A DNA stretch of 48,039 bases from Polysphondylium violaceum (lineage: Eukaryota > Evosea > Eumycetozoa > Dictyosteliales > Dictyosteliaceae). Under the pieces are notes generated by a model. The model made no database searches. It had not been told where the DNA came from and saw only the letters and a program-made list of their open reading frames with translations. Positions within the stretch are counted from its first letter, which is position 1; each line of letters begins with the position of its first letter. The stretch is taken from NCBI GenBank assembly GCA_000277445.1, contig AJWJ01000131.1, forward strand, positions 1-48,039. The letters run 5' to 3'. The position numbers were made by a program, and so were the translations under genes. Shown piece by piece: positions 11,570-23,653 of this stretch.

Positions 11570-13083
11570 TGGCCTAGGCCAAATGTAGATGACACCCCAC
11601 TCCATATGTACATCACAGCAAGAAAAAAAAAAAAAAAAAAAAACGAAAATATTTAAATTAATTCATTTTGGGCCCCTCTTGCAACCAAATGAAGAAATCC
11701 CAATCACATCTATTTTCCCGATCCTTTCCCTTTATATTATATGTTACCATTGGTAACATTCTCTCACACCATACAACAACATTACATTTCCTTTAGAATA
11801 ATAAATACAAATTCTTTTTTATTTTTTTTTTTTGAACCAAACACAACACATGGTGCTTTTAGTCGACTCTTGGTGATTGTTTCTTTTATGTTAGTGCATC
11901 CTTAGATTTTGTTTTTTTTTTTTCTTTTTTTTTTTGTCGATTTTTTTTAATTTTTTTTAATTATTTTAAAATTATAGATTTGTTTGATAAAGTGGATAAA
12001 GAATGGGCACCCACCGCCAACCTTGTTAATCTCAACTAAACGCCGCACATTTAGTCATCCACCTTCAAATAATAAAAACAATAATAATATTGTTTATTCA
12101 TTAGTGTAGTAATAAGGATATACAGCCTACATACAAATTATTTTTATTTTTTTTTTTCAGATGAGTTATCTTTTTTATGCTCCCCCCTTTTTCTTATAGT
12201 TTTTTATCTAAATCTAATCTCACACACGCACGCTTTTACAGATATAAAAGATATTTTTTTAAAAAAAATAAATTAATCTCATTTGTAGTTATAACCACAC
12301 ACAATTTAGTTTTATCATACACACTTTAGTTCTATCATACACACGACCACATTCCACACAACACAACACACTCATAAAACACACATTTTTATCCATTCAC
12401 ACACATATATATCAGTATTTGAAATAATACATCATTCTTGTTTATAGATTTAACATTTTTTTTTTATACCAATTTTATTTTCCCTCCCCCAATAATTAAG
12501 TTATAGTAATTTAATATTATTGTTCATATTTCCACTATTGTAGCTATTGTTATTGTTGTTGTTATTGTTTGTTATGTTTGTTATGTCCAATAAGATTGTG
12601 TCCCCTCATCTTCATCCATTTGTTTGATCACACTATTGTTATTAATTTGTAATAAATTACACATTTCACTCCCTCATCACCCTCGATACCACGTCTATCA
12701 CAACAGCAGACAAACAGACACCACAAATATCTATTTATTAATTTCCATTTAGGAAATCTTTTTCTCCCTCTTTTAAATTTATTTTTGATTACTTTTTCAT
12801 TTTATTTATTTATAATATTATTATCTATAGTGTGTACCATACAATAATATAATAGTATAATAATAGCGGCGGAGCCAATTTACAAAATTAATATTTAATA
12901 ATCAAAGTAATATTTATTATTTAATTATTACAGCAATCACATTAATTCAACTCCCAAGCAATAGCATAAATTAATTAAATAATTTATGAATTAATTTTCA
13001 CTTGCCTCTGATTCTCAAAAGCTGGATTTATAAATTACTACTAGTATTTATTTTTTTTTATTTTTAAATTTATTTTTGATCCA
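11570..13083. other. Long intergenic region upstream of the lipase gene
   Basis: This 1.5-kb stretch has no supported gene. It contains long T/A tracts, a GC-richer patch around 12003-12065, and CA-rich sequence (about 12220-12400). A tandem 20-bp duplication sits at 12305-12344. CA/GT-rich boxes resemble GBF-type G-boxes of dictyostelid developmental promoters, so this is probably an extended promoter/5' UTR of the downstream lipase gene. Confidence 0.4.
12305..12344. repeat. Tandem 20-bp direct repeat, CA-rich
   Basis: Two adjacent copies of tttagttttatcatacacac (second copy with one T-to-C change) lie about 740 nt before the lipase start. Each ends in a CACAC box. Confidence 0.6.
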
Positions 13084-15570
13084 ATGACCAATATTAAAGA
13101 AAAAGATGAAACAAAATCAGTTGGTGAAAAAGAGGAATGTAATCAAAAAAATCAACAAGGTGAACTATATCAAGATACAAAACATGATATAGATTTTCAT
13201 ATTGAAGAATCGGAAAATGAATGGAAACTATTACCAAAAGAAGAATTCCATACATTATCTACAAATTCTTTAGTTTGTTCATCTAATAGTAGTAGTAATA
13301 ATAATAGTAGTGATAGTGATAGTAATAATAATATAGTTTCTAGTAACAATAATAATAATAATAATGATAATGAAAAGATGACAAATAAAATAACGACAAC
13401 AACATCTCATTTTAAAAGTGGAGATATAGAATCAGTTTTTGTCGGTAATATAGAGACCACTTCATTGGATTATAAATTAATGGAAGTCGATCCAAATCAA
13501 TATAAACTGAATGATAAAACTCAAGATTCTGAAAAAGAGAAAATAAAAGAAGGTGATTTTAAAATATTGTTGGATTTGTCAACTGATCAACATAAAGATA
13601 TTCAAGATTCATTTGAAATCTATAATACCTCAAATAATCTTCCAATTCCAAACATTAGTTCAAACACACCAGATTACATTAGAGACAGTAGAAAAGAAGA
13701 TAGCGACAATACCAAGGAAAAAGAAAAAAGTAAAGAAGAAAAAGAAAAGGAAAAAGAAAGAGAAGATAAACAAGAGAAAAAAGATTTCAATGATATGCCA
13801 TTAAAATTCAAAGGTGAGGAAGCAAATCTATTGTTTAGATCTCACGAAAGCATTGATCCACCACCACAGTCCCCCACACCCTTTCCAAGAAAAGTGAGTG
13901 GATTAAAAAAAGAAGAAGACTTTTTTTTGTCGTCATCATCCTCATCGTCAGACAGTGAAATTGCAGATGGTTCCCTTGAAGAGCAATTACAGAAATATGT
14001 TGTTCAAGAAGCTGATGATAGTTTGGTTGCCTGTAGTTTGTCGGAAAAGCAAATCATCAAAAAGAAATTCTTGAAAAAAAAGTTGAAAAAGGAGCAATTT
14101 GAAAGATTTTATTTGGATGATACCGCTCAAATCCAGCCAAGTCCAGAGTTGGTTCAACAAAGCAAATCATTGTCTGAATTGGGTAAAAAATCAATGACTG
14201 TAATTACAGATTTATTGGATAGATTATTTTTACACAAAAGATATAGTAAAATTGATTTGTTTATGGGCTTAGCTTTATTAAATAGTAAGTATTTAAATAG
14301 TGTTATACATTCATACATACGACATACAGACATATTGATACTTAATAAAATTTATAAAGGTTATTACAAAGAAATTATTATTAGAAACTGGACTTGTGAA
14401 AAAGATAAAGGATTTTTAGAGGAAGCACTAAGATATCAAAGATTTAGTACAGCTGCTTATGGTAGAAAATTGTATTATGGAATGATGAATAGTAATATTA
14501 TAAACTTTTTTAAAGGGTTGGCAGGTACTGATAATACCAATCTCAAAGTAATCATTAAACATACGGGCATAAAGAAAAAAGATGTAATCGTGTCAAAATG
14601 GTTTAGTTCAAAATATAGTCCTGGCCATTATTTTGCCGTCGATCATAAAACAAAATCATTGGTATTTGTTATCAGAGGAACTTTTAATCATTTTGATATC
14701 ATTACAGATTTGGTAGCAAAATCATACATCTATAAAGATGGTATGGCTCACATGGGCATTCTTTTATGTGCTCATATGAAAATGCGTGAAATGTATCCAT
14801 TAATAATGAAATCGTTGGATGTATACAAAGGGTATAGATTAGTAGTCACTGGCCATAGTTTGGGCGCTGGTGTTGCATCGTTGTTTACTATTCTATTTAA
14901 CGAGGTTCAACCACATATTCCAATACGTTGTTTTTCATTTGGCGCACCATGTGTCTTGTCACTCGAGTTGGCCAATCACTTGAAAACTAAATCCCTCATC
15001 TCCACATTTTGTATGAACGATGACATCATTCCAAGACTTTCTTTCAACAGTTTATTTTATCTAAGAGAGGTTTTGGATTCCATCTTGTCACAGAGTTCGA
15101 CAAAGATACAAAAGATATTCCAAATTGTTTCGGCCAACGGGTTAAACGAAAAAATGACAAGAAGATTCAGCAAATTGCTCAAAGTTGCACCAACTATAAA
15201 CTTGACAAATGTCCAACATTCACCAAGTGGGGAGTTACCAATGTATCCTCCTGGTCAATTGTACAGAATTGTAAAATTATCAAAAGGTATCTATGTGGCA
15301 GAGAAAACAGATATGGAGAGTTATTCTAAAATCTTGGTCTCTGCAACCATGTTTACTGATCATATGCCACAAAAATATGAAAAAGGACTTAGTTCAGCAT
15401 TGGAGAATTTCAATAAACCAGAGTATACCGAGAAAAGACCAGAAGATGTCATTGAAGAACAATTTCTCGGTATGGAAGGTCAAGCATCGGCTTCTTCCAC
15501 CTCAAATGTAAGTGTTATAGATCTAAATGAAGTTATTCCTGAAACACTTGGTGCTTCAATTAAGTCATAA
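13084..15570 (+). CDS. Class 3 (DAG-lipase-like) lipase with long Asn/Ser-rich N-terminus
   Basis: This is a single-exon, 828-residue protein. Residues 1 to about 330 are low complexity: Ser/Asn runs, then a charged Lys/Glu segment (about 200-240) and a poly-Ser patch. The alpha/beta hydrolase class 3 lipase domain lies at about 460-770. It shows FVIRGTF (oxyanion region), the nucleophile elbow TGHSLGAG with S592, FSFGAPC, the acid in NDDIIPRLS (most likely D647) and the histidine in DHMPQKYEKGL (H760). The motif set matches sn1-specific diacylglycerol lipases and related triacylglycerol lipases. Unlike animal DAG lipases, no N-terminal four-helix membrane domain is visible, so a soluble or peripheral enzyme is inferred. 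The substrate is not proven. Confidence 0.85.
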   Translation: MTNIKEKDETKSVGEKEECNQKNQQGELYQDTKHDIDFHIEESENEWKLLPKEEFHTLSTNSLVCSSNSSSNNNSSDSDSNNNIVSSNNNNNNNDNEKMTNKITTTTSHFKSGDIESVFVGNIETTSLDYKLMEVDPNQYKLNDKTQDSEKEKIKEGDFKILLDLSTDQHKDIQDSFEIYNTSNNLPIPNISSNTPDYIRDSRKEDSDNTKEKEKSKEEKEKEKEREDKQEKKDFNDMPLKFKGEEANLLFRSHESIDPPPQSPTPFPRKVSGLKKEEDFFLSSSSSSSDSEIADGSLEEQLQKYVVQEADDSLVACSLSEKQIIKKKFLKKKLKKEQFERFYLDDTAQIQPSPELVQQSKSLSELGKKSMTVITDLLDRLFLHKRYSKIDLFMGLALLNSKYLNSVIHSYIRHTDILILNKIYKGYYKEIIIRNWTCEKDKGFLEEALRYQRFSTAAYGRKLYYGMMNSNIINFFKGLAGTDNTNLKVIIKHTGIKKKDVIVSKWFSSKYSPGHYFAVDHKTKSLVFVIRGTFNHFDIITDLVAKSYIYKDGMAHMGILLCAHMKMREMYPLIMKSLDVYKGYRLVVTGHSLGAGVASLFTILFNEVQPHIPIRCFSFGAPCVLSLELANHLKTKSLISTFCMNDDIIPRLSFNSLFYLREVLDSILSQSSTKIQKIFQIVSANGLNEKMTRRFSKLLKVAPTINLTNVQHSPSGELPMYPPGQLYRIVKLSKGIYVAEKTDMESYSKILVSATMFTDHMPQKYEKGLSSALENFNKPEYTEKRPEDVIEEQFLGMEGQASASSTSNVSVIDLNEVIPETLGASIKS

Positions 15571-16056
15571 TAAAGCATATCCATCTATTTATTTTCTATA
15601 TATCCCATAATTTATCTCTTATCTCTTATTATCCCTTTTATCAATTGTATTTCATAAATCTCTGTACTTTCCATATATTAATTATAATTTAAAAAAAAAG
15701 AAAGAGTTGATACCAAAATATCTAACTCATGTTTTCGTTGTCATTTATTTATTTTTTGAATATGTAAAAGTCAAAACAAAACAAAACAGTTTCTTGAGTT
15801 TTCTTAATAAAAGGCCTCCATACAAGTATTATTAATCATTTAATTTTACAAAGAAAGAACAGTTAGATAAAATTATTCAACACTACTTTCCGAATGCAAG
15901 CAGAGTTGGCGGGAAAATCGGGATTTTTGAAATTTCTGTTTGATCAAAAAATCTCAAAAATATCTTTTTTTTTTTTCCCTAACTACCGAAGATACCTAAG
16001 GATTTTTTTAACATCTGAAACCAAATAACACTTAGTGCTTTATACATAACTAGAAC
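15571..16056. other. Intergenic region lipase / ComC-like gene
   Basis: This AT-rich gap of 486 nt has no gene. It includes an E2F-like motif at 15906-15917 and a T run at about 15966-15976, about 85 nt before the next start codon. T runs near the transcription start are typical of dictyostelid core promoters. Confidence 0.45.
15906..15917 (+). promoter_or_regulatory. E2F-like site (candidate)
   Basis: TTGGCGGGAAAA matches the E2F/DP consensus core (GGCGGGAAA) and stands out in AT-rich DNA. It is 140 nt upstream of the ComC-like start. Dictyostelids are reported to carry Rb/E2F homologues; binding here is inference. Confidence 0.3.
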
Positions 16057-19000
16057 ATGAACTATACAACAAAACGAATAGTTCATATCCTGATAGTGAT
16101 AGTCTTATCATTATCATTGTGTAGAGCTCAAAATGAAATTACGATGCAGGATATTACTCCGCCTAGCTATTTGAATAAGTATTCAACTGCATCTGCCACT
16201 GGTCAATGTCAATTCGTTTATTCATTGGTGTTTACACAAATTATTAATGAAGGCCCTATAACTGTTCCAATAACTAGTCCAATTCAATTAGCTTCATTAA
16301 ATTATAAATCCACAAACAACATCCAATCTTTTTATGATATATCAGTTGATGTGCCTATAGGTGAAAGTCAATTCTTTGTTGGCGCAACAAGCGGTGCGGT
16401 GACAAAACAATTCTTAATATCTTATACTTGCGAGGGTATGTTATTCATAGACTTTGCTTATTAATTATAATTACTAATTTAATTTATTTTGTAAAGCCCC
16501 TCCTACTACTTTAGATATTACATTTTTTAATGATACTTTATATGATAGCTATGGTCCATCAACTGACGGCCCAATATTAACTTTTAAAGTGAATAATTTT
16601 CTAAAAACTGGACCTGCTCTGTCAGCGACATCATCATCCCAATCTTTGATTGTCGACCAGAATTCATTAATTCTTCTCTCTGACAACTTGTATGGTTTGG
16701 CATTAAAATTTAGTGATGGTACAAAGTGGACAGATATTGAAAATGATTTTACAATTAGTATTGAATATAAAGGTAGTACTTTTGCACTTCCATCAAATCA
16801 TTTGATTAAATCAAATATTAAAAGTAACTATTATTTATCATTTCTTTTATTTAGTAGTAGTTATCTAATTAGTGTTCTATTTATATTTTTACTAGTAAAT
16901 AATCAAATACAAATTGGATCTTATACACTCTATTCTCTGAATCCACTAAATTCAACAAAAAGTTATCACCTTTATCCATATATAGAGTATCAGTCATCTC
17001 TTGATGAGCATCCTCTTTGGGTAATGACCTCAAGTGTAAATGCATTTAATTCAAGACTTTCTCTTTCAATGGGTAGTTTTTCAAATGGTTTGATTACCAG
17101 CGTTCTATACAAAGGAGGTGTTACCACTACTTCTATTTCTCTCTCAAATAACAATAACCCTGTTCCCATTATTTCTAAACCAGTAACATTTCAGCCACGT
17201 AAGATAAAGCTTGTTGATATTCATTTGTTTTATAGTTCTAATTAAATAATTTTAAATATAGCACCTTCAACAGATACTGTTTATTCATCCAGTACAGATT
17301 TAACAAATGGAATATTATCTTCGATCCTTTCAACAAATATGCCAATCAAACAATGTCTTATACTCTCTGGGCTTCCTACCCCTTATTTTTATTATTCCGA
17401 TAGTTTTTATCCATATGGAATTACTCAAGGTACTTCGTTATCTCACATTAGACAAGATGAGTTTTTTGTATCTCCACTTAAAAAGGGCATCGTCTATGTC
17501 TCATATCCGTTGACAATGAATAGTTATGAATTGATCCCTTCCATCTGTAAGATAAAATTATCGAAACTTTCATATCATTTATTAATATCATAAATTTTAT
17601 ATAGATGACGATTCACCTCCAAACATAGAATCAATTGAAACCTTTTATATTGGTAGTATTTTGATTTATAGAGTTCATATTACTGATGATTCATCTGGAT
17701 TTTTTCAAATTGATAAAATTGGAAATTATACTTCTCTCGTTAGTGGTACTATCCAAGATGGCATTTATGAGTTTCAATTGAATATCGCCGAAGTATTTTT
17801 CCCCACCACAGTGCTTTTGATCTACGATAAGGCTTTAAATTGTAAAGTTGTTGATATGACAACTTTTCAAACTGCTGGAAAACATTCATTTAAGCCCAGT
17901 ATGTTCTCACAACCCACAATAATTCATAGTCTATGTAAGCCAATACTAATATGTAAAAATAATATAGATGAATTTAATTCAGTTTTAGATATTAATAGAG
18001 TCTATTGGAAATATAATGATGTTGACGTAAGTGGACAGGCTGTAGATAATATTTTATACATTTGTTCGAATGTCACAACTTTGAAGCCGCATATTCTGCC
18101 TTATAATCAAGCTACTACATTAATTTGGTACCGTCCAGTTTTAGGGATTTATAATAGCTCTATTGGTTGTTATGAATATGAATACCCAATTCATAAAAAT
18201 TTTATTCCTGGAAGTTATGATAGTTATATATGGTTAGGCTCATTATGGAGATCAATTAATTTTTTAATGTAAGTAATACTTTTAGATAATATAAAGAGAA
18301 AAAGTTGTTTTTATTCTAAAACTACAATATAGACCTATGTTTGGAGAAGAATCAAAATTAAGAGTTAGATCAACATTTGGCGATGCATTGGGCCCTTTGA
18401 TTGGATCCATTACATTATTACCATCTGGTAGTGTATTAATTCAATCTGATACTGAAATAAAATGGAAGTTGACAATTTCTGATCCCATTAATGGATTTAA
18501 AACGGGTATAGTATCAATCGTTAGTCAAGTTGGGTGGGTTAGATATAATTTTACTCTCTCACCTACGGTTGAGGGACACATGGTATCTGGTGATCAATAC
18601 ATGGGTTTTTATGAAATCAGCATTCCAATCAATTCTATTTGTACATCTCAAAAATTCTCCATTTATTTTATACAATTGGAAGATCAAAATGGTTGGATTT
18701 CTGAACATCCTACCACTAATATATTCTATATAAATCCATTAATGAAGTATATTGATGATATTGATGCCACTACTAGCATTTCTATTGATTGCCCATCATC
18801 AACAGATATATCTGCACCAACTCTATCATCTTTTGATTTTTCACCAAAGTGGATAGACCCTACCTACAGTGGTGAGTTGTTTAGCAATACACCTAGAATG
18901 GTTCATTTTCAATTCCAGGTGTCAGATAATGTTGGTATTCTTAAAGAGGCGCTTCCTGTAATTTATCTTTCAGATCAAAACTTTAATAGAATCTCTCAAA

Positions 19001-20616
19001 TATCAGAGCTTGTAACTTATTCAACTACCTATGCAACTTATGAATGTAAATTTAATATTCCTTTTGGCTATGGATATCCTGAAGGCATTAAAGTATCATT
19101 GTTTGGATTAGTAGACTTTAACAATAATATTGGTGGATATACAATAGCAAGCTTAAATTCAACATTCCCTAATACAATTGAAGTATCAAATACATTTAGT
19201 CCAAAAATATCAATTTTATCAACATTACCTCTTTACAGCGATCGTGATTTCTATGTTATGGGTACAAATTTCCAAAGTACAGATGTACTCATGATTCAAG
19301 ATGAAAGACTTGATATTATTAGTAATATAAGTTCAATTTCAAGCATGAAAACAATTTCAAAATTCACAATGGGAGCTTTACAAGGTGATTTTGTTTTTAT
19401 TACTTTTAGAAGAGAAGTTTCAAACGGTGTCTATGAATATTCAAATAGTTTTAAAGTTAAAATCATGGGTACAAGTACAGATAGTAGCTCTTTATCTAGT
19501 TCCAGTTCTTCATCAAATAGTAAATCTAGCTCAGTACCAGCATCTTCTTCAGATTCATCACCAGAAACAATTCCACCCACCAATGCACCACAACAATGCA
19601 TCGATCAATGTAGTGGTAATGGTGAATGCACTTTAAATGGTTGTATTTGTAAATCACCATGGGTTGGATTAGATTGTTCTTCTAAAGTAATTATTATTGA
19701 CCCATCGATCAATTCAACGATTCCAGTTACAAATGTGACTATTCCACCCACAAACAACGGTGAAAGTGTGTTATATGCAATTATTTCAATTTTGTCATTA
19801 AATGAATTAAATAACAATGGTGATATTATCAATTCATATCCATTTACCAAATGGGTTGCAAGTAATAATACAAATTCCAAATATTCAGAATATACATCAT
19901 TATCATATCTCTACACAACCACAGTTACAAACAAATATGATCAATCCACAACAACATTGAATGTATCCATTGATTATTTTGATAAAGATGCTGTCAATAT
20001 TACATTTGCCAACCAAATATTAACAATGAATCCATATTCGTTAAAGTATTCGGTAAATATATCACAATACTCATTTAGTTCATCACTAAATACATTACAA
20101 GTTGTATTATCAGCCTCCATTGAGTCTGAAAAAGATGATAATGAATGCTCATCAATTCAAACAGGTAACACTGTTGAATCAGAATCTGAATTTATTAAAA
20201 TCCAAGTAAACGATCATAGTTTATATGGTAGATTCATTAAAAGAGGTATAGTTGATGGAAGAATTCGACAAATTACCAATACACCATTGAATACATATTC
20301 AAAATCAACACCAAGTAAATCACAAACACTTATCGGCATCAATGTACCACATTATCAAAAAATGATTCAATTAGATCCTGATTTCTCAGTACTCCTGGAT
20401 AATAGAGCAGCGACCATTGACTCACCAAATGCAGTTTGTTTTGAAAAGAAATCAAAATTAACAGGGGCTCAGATAGCAGGTATTGTAATTGGTTCTTTTG
20501 CTCTTGTAGCAATCGTTGTTGTCTGTATCGTTTATTACCTTTATAAAAGAAAACAAAAAGCTATATTCATGAAGAACATCGATCAAAAATTAGGTCAAAT
20601 AAATAATAAAGGATAA
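16057..20616 (+). CDS. ComC-like EGF-repeat transmembrane protein
   Basis: Five in-frame exons are seen: 16057-16435, 16497-17198, 17262-17546, 17605-18268 and 18333-20616 (1311 residues). Exon 2 probably hides a further 72-nt in-frame intron at 16824-16895, which would give 1287 residues. The protein has a signal peptide (about 1-25) and a long beta-sandwich-type ectodomain with NxS/T sequons. A Ser-rich hinge leads to an EGF-like module CIDQCSGNGECTLNGCICKS ending in WVGLDC. A C-terminal ComC-type supersandwich-like region follows. One TM segment (GIVIGSFALVAIVVVCIVYY) precedes a short basic tail. The ComC family of dictyostelids includes a gene needed for cell communication in development. 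The family call rests on domain order; ligand and partner are unknown. Confidence 0.82.
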
Positions 20617-20792
20617 ATAAAATCGTGATAAATCACAGATTCAAAAATCTATCTCAAATTACATTTAAAAATTTAAAATTAACAGCTTAAAAAAATCCGG
20701 ATTATATTCCCCATATATTTTTTAAATTTGAATATATGGGGAATATAAAATGATTGTTCAAAAATACATGAATTCATTGTATCATAATTAAG
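20617..20792. other. 3' flank of ComC-like gene with hairpin
   Basis: This short AT-rich spacer is dominated by the inverted repeat at 20702-20748. A small palindrome (gtgataaatcac, near 20627) lies just after the ComC-like stop. Confidence 0.5.
20702..20748. repeat. 18-bp perfect inverted repeat, 11-nt loop
   Basis: The left arm is 20702-20719 and the right arm 20731-20748. They pair perfectly, including four G:C pairs (CCCC/GGGG) that are rare here. It lies 86 nt after the ComC-like stop and 45 nt before the GTPase-like relic. It could be a 3'-end hairpin, a small mobile-element remnant or a binding site. Confidence 0.6.
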
Positions 20793-21189
20793 ATGTCAAG
20801 AAATAAACTAATTATAGGAAAAACAGGTAGGTGTTTAAAAATCTGCTTCTCAGTTTCATAATTTTATCTTTGGGAAATGTTATCAGTTCAAGTAACACAT
20901 ATACAGAGCTAATTTTGATTTCTTTTCAAACAAACTGCAACTGATCAATCAATAACCTCTGCTGTTTATCCACGACACTGATAAATGAGGATTTAATTGA
21001 ATCATTTTTTGATAATGTGGAACTTACTTCCATTGATCTAAACTTTGTATTTAATGGTGTTTTGGTAATTTGTCAAATGCTGCCAACTTTACCTCTTTGA
21101 ATGAATCTACCATAAAGACTATGATCTTTGCATTTTATAAAATTCACATTCTGACCAAGAGTGTTACCCATATGAATTGTTTAATTTAG
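20793..21189 (+). pseudogene. Degraded GTP-binding-domain-like gene relic
   Basis: From the ATG at 20793 the frame reads MSRNKLIIGKTG and then meets GTAGGT, which could be an intron donor. This start resembles the P-loop of AIG1/TrmE-type GTPases. Further protein-like pieces lie downstream in different frames: TATDQSITSAVYPRH near 20937-20985, LIESFFDNVELTSIDLNFVF near 20996-21055, and LSNAANFTSLNESTIKTMIF near 21066-21130, ending at a stop at 21187-21189. Coding-looking segments broken by stops and frame changes suggest a decayed gene rather than a spliced one. No close functional assignment is possible; chance is not excluded. Confidence 0.35.
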
Positions 21190-21556
21190 AAATATCATTC
21201 TTATATTTACTTGTTTTTTTATTGTTAGGCAGGAGTTTAGTCAATTAATAAATTTAAATTATTTTAATTAATACATTTATTCATTAAATGTCCGAATATA
21301 TCATGTTCATATGAAATGTCTTAAAGTTACTCACAAAACCACCTTGTCGTCATTTTTTTTAAAAAAAATATCTGAAATTTTACATAAAAAAATAAAAATT
21401 CAAATCAATCCCACATTATCTAAATTTCGCCCCCTTTGGCTTTTTTTTTTTTCCTTTATACTTTTTTTATCTTTATCTGTCTGTCTGTTTATTTTTTTTT
21501 TTTGTATATCTTTTTTTGTTTGTTGTATAATATAGTTGAAACACTCTTGTATAAAT
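21190..21556. other. Intergenic region upstream of the acyl-CoA synthetase gene
   Basis: AT-rich with poly-T tracts (about 21350-21365, 21440-21452, 21491-21503). No gene is seen; it probably holds the promoter and leader of the next gene. Confidence 0.45.
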
Positions 21557-23578
21557 ATGTTTTTAGTATCTTCAAAGACATACAAACTAATCAATAGAAC
21601 TCTAAGTTCACCCTCAACATCATCACTTAGATCACTGTCACCATTTAGCACTGCATACAATAGCCATATTAGATCATTTGGTTCGAGTGCAAACAATAAA
21701 CTAAGCGAGCCATTCAATTATGAACACGATACCAAATACGCTGCTGAACAACCAATCTCTTTTTGGGATGAAGTTGCAACTAAATATGTACAATGGTAAA
21801 TATCTTGTTAATCAGAGGGAGGGAGGCGCTAACACATCACCATAACACTAAAATAGGAATAAAAGATATGATCAGGTGATGGGAGGAAATGAATCAAATC
21901 CTGAATGGTATAAAGGCGGTATGCTCAATATGTGTAACCTTGCTTTAGATGTAAATGTAAAGAACCCAGTAACTAAAAATCAATTGGCCTTGATTCAAGA
22001 GACACCAGCACGAGGCATTGTACACAAACTCACATACGAAGAACTTTGGGATCAAGTTTGTCTCTTTGCAAGAGCTTTGCAAAATCTTGGTGTACAAAAG
22101 GGCGACAGAGTCGTTATTTACATGCCCATGATCAATCACTCTGTTATTGCCATGCTTGCATGTGCACGTTTGGGTGCCACACACAGTGTTGTGTTTGGTG
22201 GTTTTGCCTCGCCTCAATTGGCCACTAGAATCGATCATTGTAAGCCCAAGGTCGTCGTATCGGCCAACTTTGGTGTCGAGGGACACAAATTCAATCACTA
22301 CACCACATTGTTGGAAAAGGCCCTCCAACTGTGCTCACATAAACCAGATCATGTCGTAGTGTACAATCGTACTGACTGCATTCCAGACACTCCATCACCA
22401 CCCATTCCCAACGCCTTGGACTGGAACATGTTGATCAAGGGTCTACAGCCATTGAGAGACTACACCCTCGTGGAAACCTCACATCCACTCTACATTTTAT
22501 ACACTAGTGGAACCACAGGAAACCCTAAAGGTATCGTAAGAGACACTGGTGGCTACGCCGTGGCCCTCAACTATGCCATGAGAAATTGCTTTGGCCTCAA
22601 GCAAGGCGATGTCTTTTTCGGATCGAGTGATGTCGGCTGGGTCGTCGGCCACACTGTGTCTGTGTATGGTCCTCTGATGGCCGGTATGACATCAATCATT
22701 TTCGAAGGAAAGCCTGTGATCCCCGATGCAGGTGTCTACTTTAAACTCATTGAAAAGTACAGAGCCAAGGGTCTTTTCTCGGCACCCACTGCCATCAGAG
22801 CCATCCACAGAGACGATCCCGATGGCAAGTTGGCCGCCAAATACGATCTCAGCTCCCTCATTGCCACATGGCTTGGAGGCGAGAGACTCGATGCCGCCAC
22901 ATTTAATTACCTCACCAACGCCACCAAGAGACCCGTGTTGGACTCTTACTGGAGCTCAGAGAGTGGCTGGCCCATGATCACCAATCCCTCAGGCCAAATC
23001 CCCATCAAGATCAGCTGCACTGGCAAACCAGTTCCAGGCTACCAATATCACGTGCTCAATCCCAAATCTGAGCATCTTGGCGAAGGCCAAATTGGCGAGC
23101 TCTGCGTCAAACTCCCAGTCCCACCAGGTTTTGTCAACACACTCTATCTCAACCACGAGGGCTACAAACAAGCCTACCTCAACGCCTATCCCGGATATAT
23201 GAGAACTGCCGACTCTGGCTACTATGACAAGGATGGATACTTTTATGTCATGTCTAGAGTAGACGACATTATCAATGTCTCTGGCCATCGTCTCAGTACT
23301 GGTGCCATTGAGGAGGTCATCACCGCCCATCCCAAAGTCGTCGAATGTGCCGTCATTGGCATTCACGATGAAATCAAAGGTGAAGTACCCTTTGGTTTGG
23401 TAGTTTTGAAACCACAATTTAAAGATGATCACGAACAAGTTGAAAGAGATCTCATTAAATCTGTCAGAGAGGTCATTGGTCCCGTTGCCACCTTTAAAAA
23501 AGTAATCTCTGTAGCTAGATTACCAAAAACTAGATCTGGTAAAATTTTAAGAAATATTTTAAGAAAAATGTATAATAG

Positions 23579-23653
<75 letters not shown>

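Noticed and set aside
22989-23438. Minus-strand frame of 149 codons
   Set aside because: Antisense shadow of the acyl-CoA synthetase exon.
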